Source of the DNA: Blattamonas nauphoetae
Lineage: Eukaryota > Preaxostyla > Oxymonadida
NCBI GenBank assembly: GCA_033064195.1
Contig: JARBJD010000125.1
Coordinates: forward strand, 1 to 64,000
DNA length: 64,000 bases
Direction: 5' to 3'
Positions within the stretch are counted from its first letter, which is position 1. The number at the start of each line of letters is the position of its first letter. The position numbers were made by a program, and so were the translations under genes. Shown one piece after another: positions 1 to 11,966 of this stretch. The notes below the pieces were generated by a model. That model was not told where the DNA came from. It did no database searches and worked only from the letters and a program-made list of their open reading frames with translations.

Positions 1-3000
1 CAGATGCAAATTCTTCAGGAATTCTCAATCGAGTGAGATGCTCGTCCTTGTCTGACTTGTAGGTGTTGCAGTAGTCACAACAGATCTTCACGTTCTCTTT
101 TGAATGTCCTTTCGAATTGTCGAGTCTATCCAATGTTGGTTTGATTGCTTGTGAGAAGTGACTCTTGCAGATATAGCACACTCTCTTGCACTGTTGAACG
201 AACCACTCATAGTCTGCTTCAGTGACATTGTTGGTAGAATTGCGATGAGCTTTCTGGTCTTGGTACCTGTATCCTTCCACTTTGTATTTCCAGTATTGCT
301 TGGTGATTTTTATTTCTCCAGATTGATCCACTCCATTGAAATCATCGTCGATATCAAAGTCTTTGTAGGCACACGCAAATTTGATTGCAGAAGCGTTGGC
401 TGACAATGAGAGATTGTGCAACATATCCACTTTGTATTGGAAGTTCAGATCAATCAGATTGTCCAGAGGTGCAATCATACATTCGACATCTCGGATGTTG
501 TAGAATTTCAGATATTCCCAACGGTTCTTGAATCCTTGTTTGTTCCAATCATCAAGGTACATTTGGTAATCAATGTCGGACATTTCACTGTTGTTCAGAC
601 TGGAATAGAATTCATATTTGGAGAATGGTTCTTGTTTGCTCAGTACTGTGTCGTAGTCTGATGAATCAAATGATTCGTAAGCAAAGAATGATTTCTGAAG
701 TGTCGTATTACCTCCGAAAGCTTTGACTGCATTATCCAAAGTCATTGGTCCGGTATACGACATCATGTCAATAAAGCGAAGAACCTGTTGTGTCTTCTCA
801 TGTCGGATCAGTACTTGTTTGTACTTCGTTGTGGATCCAAGGAAGCTTACCACTTTCCAATCCTTGTCAACGAGATCGCGGAAGATGAGATTGATGTCGA
901 ATCTGGAACTGTTGAAACCAATCACACTGACTTCATTCTGAGAGGGTATTTCTGGGTCATCATAGAGGTTGTTCTCTCGAACTGTCTCAGCATATTTGAA
1001 GAGTTCTCTGATCCATTGCTTCACAAAGTCCTTTCCATCTCGAAGATCAAAGTAGATTGACTTCACTCCTGATTTTGTTTTGATTGCTGATGCAACTGAC
1101 AAGGGTTTTAGATGTGAGATCAATTGAGTATTATCATCAGAGAACAAATTGTCAAGAATGAGATCTTCCATTGTTTCGAAGTCGTATGTGATGTAGTACT
1201 GTGTTGGTTTGAACTCATCCTGTCTTTTGTGTGCCATCAGAAATTCAAATGTTCTGTTGTTGAGGATATGTGGAACGTATGGTCTTGGCGTCTTGTCAAG
1301 GGAGATCTTCTTCACATGTTTTCCATCAAGATCTTTGCACTCTCTGAGATGCTTCTCAAAATCTCTACTGAAGTTTTTATTCTTCACTTGGAATCCTCTT
1401 GACTGACAATATGGACAGAGCTTGTATCCAGTGATTTTCTCAGGGTCAACAATGAACATCACATGAACGAGAGTAGCAGTTAGAGGAATCATCAGAATTG
1501 GAAGAACAAGTGCATCATCATTCTCGTTGATGTACGATTGACTGAGGAAATACCGCTTCTTGTCTTCGTCATATTCATAAATGTGAACTGTGATGTTGAA
1601 TTGAATCATTGCTTTCTCAATATCACATGCAATATCAAACCCATGAAACTTCTGAAGATGTGGAGTCAATTGTCGAGATTAGAGATGAGTGAGATTCATC
1701 CATTGTGCGAACAATCTGTAGGCTTCACTGTTCCTCATATTGATTGATATTTTCTTACCTTGAACTTCAGGAAGTGTGAGGAATGATAGCGCTTGAAAGA
1801 AGCAGATATTGTACTCAGAATCAATGTATCGAACGTTTCTCGTTTTGATGTGTTCAGTGAGAATTGCATTGGCTTTTCCTGCAACTGGGAATCGATAGAC
1901 TGCAACTAGAATGGAGTGGAATGCGATGTACATTGTCTTCGTATCCATTAGTGTTCTCTCTTGTGATTCCTTGATCAAATTGATTGCATACTTCGAATAC
2001 TCAGAGATGTCTCCTGAACTTCTGATCACTGTTGGGAAACTCTTTGAAGTGTTCTCCAGTTCTGGCCTGAAGTCATTGTATGTTGTCTCATCTTTGTCTT
2101 TTCTTTCGATGATTTTCCCGAAGTCAATACTAATCTTGAAAGGATGATCTTTCTCTTTGTCGAATACTGCTTTGATGAAGGTTGTGATTTCCTCGACATT
2201 CTTCAGATGATTGTGGAAGTACAACTGATATGGTTTTCCATTATCCTCAACCTTCTCGACCTCATTCTTTTTGAACTTCCTTCGCGCATCCATGAGACAA
2301 GAATTGAATGCTGCTTTGTCTCGTGGTTCAGCTAATAATATGCATTCTTCAAATCCCTCAAATGTCTGCACTTCTCTCTTTTCCATTTGTTCATTTTTCT
2401 TCTGAATGATTAACAGATTCTTCATCCAATGATCCATCAGCTTCTCTTCAATTGATTTCAGTTTCCACGTCATTTTGAACACTTGCTTTTTCAGTTCATC
2501 TTTGTTCACTCTTGGGTTTTCTTTCATGGTTTGCATTCTTGCTTTGCTGTCTTCTTCATTCATCATTGCATTGTTTTTGTGCTCTTCCAGTTTGTGAATA
2601 AAATCATCAATCTGATAGTTGGTAATATTCCTTATTTCTCCTTCAAAGTGGAGATCTGGATTCTTGAGCATTGACAGGAGATATGCACGATGATGTTGGT
2701 AGTTTCTAATGTTTGGATTATACGTTCGATCATAGCCATGTTCATCCTTGAATTCAAATGTGGTGTTTGGAAATAGTGTTCTAATTTTCGTGATGCTGTC
2801 TGTGACAAATTTCAGTGTCGCCGCCATTTACTCGATATGTGAATGGAACCAGAACTTTGGTGTACTCACCTATGAGCTCACAATTGTATTTCTTCAGTTC
2901 ATTTTCGACGAATGATTGAGTGTAGTGTCGACGTTGTGACATGTGTGGTCTGTTTCCCTGATTCCACAACTTTGGTTTTATTCTCCATTCAACTCCCTCA

Positions 3001-3134
3001 TGAACATACGTCACCGGCACATTATTTCTGACATACTCAGAGACTAGCGAACAGTTCTCTTCTCTCATTGATTCAATTAATGCTTGTTCAGAACATACTC
3101 GACGTCTTTCCTTGTACATCTCAGTTGGATTCAT
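1..3134 (-). mobile_element. Polinton/Maverick-type element, polymerase B N-terminal part (fossil)
   Basis: Minus-strand reading gives the N-terminal half of a protein-primed family B DNA polymerase of the Polinton/Maverick kind. Visible parts, from right to left: a short region with two related repeats (each with an EY..N..V/TY core, about 2850-3110); a lysine/glutamate-rich region; a CFFQALS motif typical of the N-terminal domain of Polinton polymerases; the three exonuclease motifs (YDFET near 1175, NSSRFDINL near 900, YNIRDVE near 500); and a Cys-rich treble-clef/HNH-like motif (C-x2-C ... CC-x2-C) at about 45-190. The polymerase palm and the other Polinton genes (integrase, capsid, ATPase) would lie beyond the left edge. 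The element is broken, with about one or two breaks in this stretch. The small number of breaks suggests moderate to recent age. Family assignment rests on motifs I recognise, not on a search. Confidence 0.8.
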
Positions 3135-3410
3135 TTAATACAAATTAAAAAATTCAAAAATAAATTTTCATTCGTTGTTTTATCATTTGAGATCTTCCGA
3201 GACTTCGATTCTGCCTTCGATGGGTTCGATCAGTCTTGTTTGATCCGTGAAAGTACTTCAATGGGACTCGATCCTCTCATCTCATTCAGGATGATTCTTT
3301 ACCGTTTGATTTTGGTGTGTTATGTTTTCTTTGTTCACATTTGTTCTCTCTTCTTTCCTACATCACTTTCTCGTTCTCGATCCTTCACTTTTTCTTCTCC
3401 TCTCATTTAG

Positions 3411-5750
3411 GTACATCACATTGTTTTATGAACGGTGGTTTCATTCCCGACTTGTTTTGAACAGGTTTGCTCCATTTTTGAATTCATTCTTTCCTAAAAC
3501 TTACTTATGTACCAACACCGATCAAACCGAAAGTGGACCTGAAGATCAGGTACACAGATGCGTTTTATCGCTTAAAAGTATGTCTCTCGTGATTTACCAA
3601 ACAGGTATTCTCTTCTTTTTATTCATCTTTTATAAAACATCTTCATGTACTCGATCTGTGTGATCATCAAACTCAGGTACACTATTGCGTCTTATGACCA
3701 GAAAGTGCTGTTCACTGAATATTTGAAACAGGTTTGCTCTCTTTTGTATTATCTCTTTATAAGACACAATGACGTACCAGAATTTTCACTTCACTTTTGA
3801 CATTCTCTTTCTGGTACAACACTTCACTTTATCCTCTCATTTTCACTTCATTGTCAGTTTTTTCATTGTCTCTCACTTTTTACAAAATTAAAATTTAAAA
3901 TGACGTGAACAAAATTTTGATCCTCATCTTTGCTCAAAAACTTCGTGATTCATCGATAAAATTGTATGCGTTGGTACACCACTTTGTTTTACTTTCATTC
4001 AACTTTCATTTCACCTTTTACACTTCACTACTCTTCGATTTGTGCTCTTCATTTTTTCTAAAACACAACGGTGTACCAACAAAACGCGATCTGAAGTGAT
4101 CATCCAGATCAGGTACACCACTTCACCTTATCGTTTCATTTCACAACTATTTGATTTCAATTCTCTTTTTTGATCAAAACAAGGTAGAACACAGAACTAA
4201 AAATGTTTGATCGTCAAGATAAAAATGAACTGTGAGATCTGGTACATGAATGTGTTTTATCACTTCAAACATTGTTTCACTTCACAATTTTGATCTCTTT
4301 ATTGACATTTTTGCTCTAATTTTTCATAAAACAAAGTGGTGTACCAACGAGATTCAATCTGAAATGTCCCAATAATTTTGAAAGAATCCATCCGTTTCAC
4401 TGGTCTTTCTATCAAATTCTGTCTATTCTTGTTCCAGGAACAGATTAAAGTCCTCAATCTCCACGGATATCTTCTCTCAAAACTTCGTTTCTACACATCC
4501 TCTTTTCAAGCACTGACTCTCCAACCTTCATTGTGACCTCACTGCTCCACCTTTGATAAACTGCGTTCCACTCAGATCGATGTACATCAAGTCACATGTG
4601 TGAAGATCGGGTGTGCTCTTTTCACTTTCTTTGAAACTCGTAGCACCTGAAAGCGGATTCTCTTTTTCCATGACGGTTACTCTTGGAGATTAAGATAATG
4701 ATGTCCCAATGTCTCTTCACCAGTGTCAAACAGACATATAAAACCTGTTTGTTCTCAATTATCTCTCATAATTTCAGATAGACAAAGGAAAGGAGTGTTC
4801 AGGACACGATCGATGATGATCTTGCCAGATGGGTGCAAACATGTGTCCAATTCAAGAAAAAATACTTGTACTCCTGGGTTCATGCAGAAATCTAATTTCA
4901 ACTGATAATTCAAGTGCAATAGAGCATTTTCGAGACTATTGAGTATTTTGCCTCTATTTCTTCACAATACATCTTATCCGTACTCTCCATTGTAGAACCT
5001 TCTTTTTTCACATTGTCTCACCTCATGATCTTCTCTCATCTGTTTTTGAAACAATAAATGTGTTCAATTGGCGTTTCAAAAAAGTGTCGTTTCTCGTCAC
5101 GATCGAAGCTCAATTTCGAAACAAACCCCTTTTCCATCATATTTGAGTGATTTTAAGAATTTGGAGAAAAATAAAAAAAGTGAAACCATCCATAGTGTTT
5201 TGGCTCTTTTCAAAATTATTGGGACAAATGATCGGTGAGATCTGGTACATGAATGTGTTTTATCTTTTAGTTTTCACTTCACTCACTCTTAATTCCTCTT
5301 GTTTTCTGAAATTTCGTTGAACGCGTTCATAAGGTGAAGTGATGTACCAACGAAGTGAGAAAAACAATGATTGGAGAGATCTGGTACGTCACTTCACTTT
5401 ATCGTTGCTAACATTGTTTCACTTCACGATTTTACTCTAATTAGAAACATTTTGGTCAAACCCGTTCATAAAGTGAAGTGGTGTACCAATGAAACGTGAA
5501 CAACAAAGATCGTTCAGATCTGGTACGAGATTTTGTTTTATCGTTTACTTTTCACTTCACTCACTCTTTTTTTCTCTTTGTTTGTGAAATTTTGACGAAC
5601 CCGTTCATAAGGTGAAGTGGTGTACCAACGGAACGCGAAGGATCAAGATCGTGCAGATCTGGTACGTCACTTCACCTTATCGTTTCATTCTCACTTCATT
5701 TACATTTTAGTACTCTAATTTTGTGAAATTTGTCTGAACACGTTCGTAAA
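3411..5750. repeat. Array of about eleven hairpin-forming repeat units
   Basis: Each unit starts with a motif like CTGGTACRYNACTTCACYTTATCG, then 50-60 bp of T-rich spacer, and ends with its approximate reverse complement, CATAARGTGAAGTGGTGTACCAAC. Units begin near 3411, 3549, 3676, 3811, 3973, 4111, 4240, 5245, 5382, 5520 and 5660. The arms pair over about 20 bp in the better copies: unit 5382-5490 is nearly perfect, while units near 3811, 4111 and 5660 have a decayed right arm. Between units there is a conserved link of about 25 nt. The array abuts the Polinton polymerase gene, so it may belong to that element's end. I see no coding capacity in it. Confidence 0.75.
4365..5225. mobile_element. 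MITE-like insertion with 17-18 bp inverted ends
   Basis: The left end reads TCCCAATAATTTTGAAA and the right end is its exact reverse complement followed by one extra C. Flanks carry AAATG on both sides (4360-4364 and 5226-5230). Removing the element and one AAATG copy restores a 25-nt link between two hairpin units, the same length as in neighbouring intact units. That supports a real insertion with a 5-bp target duplication. The interior (861 bp) has no convincing ORF, so the element is non-autonomous. The TIR text resembles Tc1/mariner-type ends, but the duplication is not TA, so I leave the family open. Confidence 0.65.
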
Positions 5751-5759
5751 TCTCAATAC

Positions 5760-7070
5760 TTACCCACAATTTTCACATCTTCCGTCTCAGCCTTTGCTAT
5801 CATACTTGCCCACTTCATTGTTGCTTCATTCACCTTCATTTGGTCTAATTAAGAGAAAAGTCGACGAAAAATGAGTTGTTGTGATGTGCTCGTGAGGTGT
5901 AGACGGTCGAAAGAATGCTCGTGAGATTGGTGAAGTGACGAGGAAAGTCGAAGTAATTAAAGTGAAAACCAGACGAGCGAAATGAGCAGTGAAAAGCGTT
6001 GAAGTGGCTGTGCATGAAACAAACAAGATCAAAAGTTGAGTGTGAGAAACACATAAAACCAACATTATGAAAAAACTAGTCGTTAAAAGTGTCGCGAAAA
6101 TTCAGTACTCCCTCCTCGAAAGGTGAGAAAGAAGATGTGATGTGAGAAAATCGGGGCAAAAATCGATATGAGTGAAAAGTTGGTGAAAATGTGGTGCAAA
6201 AAGGTGCGTTCAAAAAAAGAGGACTATGAAGGTGAGGTGATCGGGAACCTAGGAAAAGCGTCGGAAGGACGCAAATGTGAAGATTTTGAAAATCTAACAT
6301 AAAAACGAAAACTGACGAAAAAGTGGTGAAAGATGACGTGAAAAGTGAGGTTGAAAAGTGTCACCAAAAGGCGACTCCGAGCGAAATGAAGTGTAAAAAC
6401 GCAAATAGGAGGCAAAAGTGATCCTAAAAAGTGAAGTGCTGAAAGCGCATACATTTTTTTAAAATTCGGAGAAACTCGAAAATGGAATGTGGGTTGATCA
6501 AGAAAAATCCCGATCCGGCCTTGATCTAACCAAAAATCCCAAAAGTGTTTTTTATCGCGAATTTCACCTTCTGAAATCGATTTTGTAATTTTAGAAGGTG
6601 TTTGAGGTGTATTTGAGCCATATAGCAGCAGTTTTAAGCAAGTTCTGAAAATCGACTTTTTGGTCACTTTTTCGACCACTGTTCGGTACGTAGCTCCACG
6701 AATTCTCAACCGATTTTCATCGGGATTGTTTTGATCGATGACTCACATCGTCCCCGACATTTAGAATTTTTTTCGATTTTTTCGAAGTGGTTCTCAAGTT
6801 GGATTCACTTTGTTCGAGTTCAAAAGTGACAAAACGTCGAAAAAAAGTGACATCATTTTTGGATTATGACAAAAATTTGCTTCAAAATTGACGTTTAAAA
6901 TGAGCTCGAAATATTGGACATATTTTTGGAATTTAGGTCAAATATTGGCATCATTGAAATGGCCTAAATTCCTTTTAATACAAGATTTAGAAATGGTCAA
7001 TCGGACTTGACTTTTCGTTTCTAATTTCAACGACTATTTCAATCTGGTTCCCAAATCGTCTACTATACTA
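5760..7070. other. Non-coding stretch, no gene seen
   Basis: This 1.3-kb A/T-rich stretch has open frames on the minus strand of up to 161 codons (6224-6709). Their composition (long runs of F, H, S, L) and the lack of a recognisable motif make coding unlikely. No tRNA, inverted repeat or tandem repeat was seen apart from the end of the hairpin array. Confidence 0.4.
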
Positions 7071-10000
7071 CTGTGAACAGGGGGCAGACTCGGCTGACCA
7101 GTTGGAGTATCCTTTTTCATCAACTCTCCGAGGTTGAGGAGAACTCGACACAAAATAGTTGGACGAAGAGAACACGATTCGCTACCGGAGGCGAAGGAGA
7201 GTCTCTGAAACTTGAAAGGAGGCTCGCGAGTCGTGGTAGCGGGCGGGAGGAGAGCGCGGATTCCCAGTATGTTTCCGCTGCTATGTTGTTCCCATTTTCT
7301 GTTTTATCCATCTTTCTCCCCTCAAGACACTCCTTCCATGTGAGTTTTTCTATAGTGTCTCCGTCCGATGACTCTCGTCGCGTGTTGTCTCTTCTATTCC
7401 TGTCTCTCTTTAACAGTCGAGTCTGCCCTGTTGACATGTCCCTCTCTCCTCTCAATCAACACTCCATCCAGACAACAAGATGATGATATCAATCTACTTT
7501 CATCGCTCATCGATATTTCCCGAACTCTTTCCCTCCCACTATTCTCACCGATCTTTCCATTTGGAGAATGATCTCTGCATTGCCAACAAGAGTCGATCAG
7601 CTCAAAGATGCGGCTACTGATGTCGAGGAAACGTTGAAGCATCAGGACTCGACAGGTTGTCAAGGAGTCATTTGGGGAAGGTTACCTGCTGCTCTCCACT
7701 TCTACGAAGGCGGGGGTTGAGATGAATATGCTGAAGAAAGTGCGATGCATGCCCGTATTCAAACGGTCCTCTTTCCCCAGAGATGTCCAAAAACATCTCG
7801 CATTCCCTCCCAACTCCGCTGGTCTCGTTTCCGTTCCGCAATCAATTGTGCTGGTGATGTGGGAGACGCCCATTCTGGAAACACATTCGACGGTGCTGTC
7901 TTCTGTCCGACTTGATTCTTCGTTCCTTGTGGTCCCCATGTCCAACTTGCTTCTGACCTGGTTGTTTTCAACTCTGACAGGACCTTCCGACCACAATTGA
8001 AATAATGATAGGTTGACGGTTCAGATGGTGAGTTCAGAACTGTTGTTCAGGAGTATTTCCTACAGTACGGGATGATCTGCGCTGAGACTGGTATGCGATT
8101 GGCTGTTTAGCCCTTGTCAGCCAATCAGTCGAATAATGATTCACGTTCGCTTTGATTTGCATTGAGGACCGTCCCATTGAAAGGTCCTCTGATGTTGGTC
8201 AGAGTAGGTCATACTGGTGGTGTGGACTATCGACCAGCTAATGTGCCGGTTCAGTTTTCTGGATTACTGTACAACCACATCCAGTCTGACTCTTCCCCTT
8301 CTCCAAAGGTGACTTTGTGCTGGTCTGTTAAGATGCCGCGCTCTTCACATCAACGTGTTTGGTTGAACTGCATGGCGAGAGACCAGCAGAGCTTGGATCT
8401 CCAACCCAATCTGTCTGTTCCTGTGCGATGACGTGATTTTCATGCGTGTGAGACAGAGGATGTTTAGCCCATACAGGGTGAGGGGGTTCAGAATGAGAAC
8501 GTGTTTCTCTGATTCTCGATGATTCTGTTGAATGAGTGTGGATCGACGATGCCTGGTGCGAGCAACCTGTCTCTCGGCTTCAGCCTGTCTTGTTCTTGAG
8601 ATGTCGTTGAAGAGAGTTAAATTTGGTTCGTCGTCGACTTGTGGCCCGGGAAACACATTGTTCTTGTTGGAGAGACTGGTCTCGTCCTCTTACTGGCGGC
8701 AATCAGAACGGATAGTGCATGAAAGCTGGACTTGGACGTTTTCCGGACTGTCCTTCTTCTTCAATTTTGTCTTTCACTGTCGACTCTCTCCTGGGCATCA
8801 TGACCGTTTACAGTCCCACAATTTCGTTGCTCCCGACGATTGAAGAGTCGTGGACAATGCGGAGGAGATTTCTCTCACTCTCCTTCTTCTCCGCGCCTGT
8901 TACGTTTAGCAGTGTCCGTTTCGAGAATCCTACCATCGTTTCACTTCAAACTCCGGACACTTTTGAGTCATGGTCTTGTCGTTTATTCCATTCCTGTCAG
9001 CGCTGGCGAAGGATGAGTGGTGTTTCATCCTTTCACACTATTCGTGCCGTGGTTGCTTTCCTCATTCGTGTTTTCTTTTCAGCGATTGTTTCAACAAAGA
9101 GATTCTTCACGCCGAGTATCATGCTGAGTTCATGATCTTCTTCGGCTTGTTGGACGAGTTCAAATGTCCTCAGATTTGTACGTAGTTCTTCACAGTGATC
9201 AAAAACAGTCGTGAAGATTTCGAGATCAACTGTAATGTGATATAATCCTATTGGAGGACCTGTGCGTGATCTAGAATCAGTTCAGGTGTCGACGTCGTCG
9301 AGTTCAGCCTTTCCCACTGGTGGGACAGAAGGTGCTTGTTCGAGGATGGGGCTGGAGGCTGATACAATCCTGAAAGGTGACGACGGAATTGGGAACTGAC
9401 GATTGTCGTCTAAATGTGCACATTTTGTGATTTTGTGAGATTGGCCATTCCTATCCTTGTTTACAATCTCACCTTCGTTGTCGTTCCCAAAAGAGGTTGT
9501 TTGCCTGCGAGCACTAAAAAATTTCCCTTGTAATCGATCACGTTTCAGTCCTTTGGTCGTTTTGAAATAAGTTCATCTGCCGTGAAACTTTGAACCTGCC
9601 GGGGGGATCTGTTGTCCAATTGAGCTTGAGATGGAATTGATATCGAATCAACGAGAGTTGTGCGGAGATGAAAATGCTCTGTTGAATCACGGTTGCTTGT
9701 CGATTGAGGTGATCGAGGCGTTGATACGTTGATTACCGTTCAATTGATGGTGGAACTCCGTTGTTCTTTTTTGCTTGATTTCCCTCCCTAACTCGCCAGA
9801 GAAAGTCATGATTAGAGCCGATTGGTACGTGGACAGCTGATTCTTGATAAATGTTCACGTTACTTGTATGGAAATCACAACACCATTTGACGATCGGGAT
9901 ATATGTCGTTTGATGACGCTATAGCTTCATTTGACTCATAATAGTGACGAATTGAGCCTCTAGGGTCATGGGCCAAAGTATCTTGTTCATTTTGGAAGAT

Positions 10001-10554
10001 CACCACAGACTTGGACGACCTTTGAAATCATCGGAACTTTTTCCCGATAGGACAGACGTTTGTCTGTGCAACGAGCTATATGACTACGATGAGCAGGGTA
10101 TAAAACCATTTCTGGTATTCGGAAGTGCTTTCCCTCATGTTATCCCGCTGCTGGACGGGATGAAGTTCTGCACTGAATTGTAACTCTATACTCGTTCCAA
10201 CTTCTTCCTCCTTGTATGTCGTTGCTGCACCGCTCCTCTTGTGACGATATACATGGCAACATTAATCATAACGACTGCTTCCCAGTCGACGGAGTTCAGT
10301 CTTGACGCACAATTCTGTTCGTGCGCTGGATAGAGCTGATGTTAAGAACGCTATCAGTCCTTAAAGTCATATAATTCACACTGTCTTGAGTGTCACAAAA
10401 TGAAATAACCGGTGGCGCGGTGAGGTCATTCCCTATCTTCAATGACGCAGAGCCTGGAATGCGTATTCTTCCCACAAAGTCCAGATATTGTCACTGAAGC
10501 TGAAATGAACCTGGCTTCTGGTACGATCTTGACTCATCGAGCACTTCAAAGATT
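7071..10554. other. Degenerate region without a defensible gene
   Basis: GC-richer than the preceding stretch and with many short overlapping open frames on both strands (for example 7073-7483 plus, 7682-7996 minus, 8345-8656 minus, 8719-9135 plus), none with a recognised domain. The base composition looks like decayed coding DNA, and minus-strand fragments between 7.4 and 9.2 kb have protein-like composition but are broken repeatedly. I could not assign a family. Confidence 0.35.
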
Positions 10555-10817
10555 GTTGGAAGTTGGCTTGGGTCGGCATGTCCTACCTGTCCTGTCCTAT
10601 AGGACACCCAAAAAGAGGAGGACAATTTGGATAAAAGTGCTGATGACAGGAATTGAACCGGTCTCCTGCATCGTCTGATGGTGAAAAGCGAAAATGAAAA
10701 ATAAGGAGAAAGATGAGAGAATTATGCACATTTTCTGTTTCAGAATGTTTTCTTTAGTGTTTTTTCATGTTATTTTAATGAAAATCGCGAAAGTTGTCCA
10801 AAAGCGGTCGATCAGCC

Positions 10818-10968
10818 CACCATAGGACACGATAGGACAATTCTGAATCGGGCTCAAACCATAGGACATGAAAGCTTTTTGAGACATTCACAATACTTGC
10901 GTCTCAATTTCACAATAAAATCGAGGGAGGACAATTGTCCTGTCCTGTCCTATCGTGTCCTATGGTGG
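10818..10968. repeat. 23-bp perfect inverted repeat, subterminal in hAT-like element
   Basis: CCACCATAGGACACGATAGG... at 10818-10840 is the exact reverse complement of 10946-10968, with a loop of about 105 bp. The arms contain the TAGGACA motif that recurs near both ends of the surrounding element. Confidence 0.8.
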
Positions 10969-11966
10969 CCCGATCTGTCCTATCAAACCAACATTTTTCT
11001 CGATTGACCCTCAACTGTGCTATTTGGCACTTTTGTCTCCGGAGACTGAATCGGCGATGATCCTTGCATGTTCTTTTCTCGTGATTTTCTTCATTTTTTA
11101 CTCTCTCTTCTTTTTTAGACTGTTGATCTTGTGATCGAGGTGATAGCGGAAATGGCCGAACTAAATTGAAGAATGTGATAATGAAGGACTCTATTGACTT
11201 TCACTTTGTATTTTATTTTCTTCTTTTCATTATTGTGTCGACTCAATGCGAATAGACATCGACATCACCACGCATGTTTGAACTGCTAAGGATCATGTGA
11301 TATAGTCACTCAACTGTCTCCCAGTATCCATTCTTCATGTTTTAATCATCCTCTTGATCTCGTTCTCTTCTATGTCTTCGAAATTTAACTCTTGATCGAC
11401 AAGAAAAATGAACTGATCATGTTGACATCAGGACACTCAGGAACTTCGTGTCGCATCAATGGTATCGACTGTTTTTCTGTTCAATTTCTTGTTCTCTCCA
11501 TTCAGTGTTCCTGAATTCACTGGAACTGTTCTGTAGAAACTCCTTCATCATGCTGGTCTGCTCTTTCCCTATTAACTTGTCAAGCATCGCAGTCTTGTGC
11601 AAAATAAACGAAGCAATCAACCAAAAGTGCAGAAATATATGGATATTTCATTGTTCAATCATGAATAACATTATATAAATCTCCACCCCTCATTTCAACA
11701 AAACATCAACCTCGCCCGTTCTTTAGATTCGTTCATCCATCTGAATTCACATCAACCATCATTGCGTGTCCAGATCTCTTCAGATATAGTCAAGATATCA
11801 TCCCAGAATCTCACAAATCGATCAACGCAAAAACGAAGGGTCAAAAACAAATATAGGAACTGACAGCGTGAGAGAAGAGAACGATTCAGATGAGAGACAA
11901 ACGGAAGGTGCGTTCGAAAGATAAACCGAGCATTGATGCAAGGCAGATCCGCACCACGAATTCGAC

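Noticed and set aside
3084-4099. Several plus-strand Phe/Ser-rich frames of 60-113 codons
   Set aside because: They follow the T-rich hairpin repeat units and have no protein-like composition.
10634-10680. tRNA 3'-half-like sequence on the minus strand (GGTTCAATTCC box)
   Set aside because: There is no matching D-arm or anticodon stem upstream, and the T-stem has a mismatch; probably chance.
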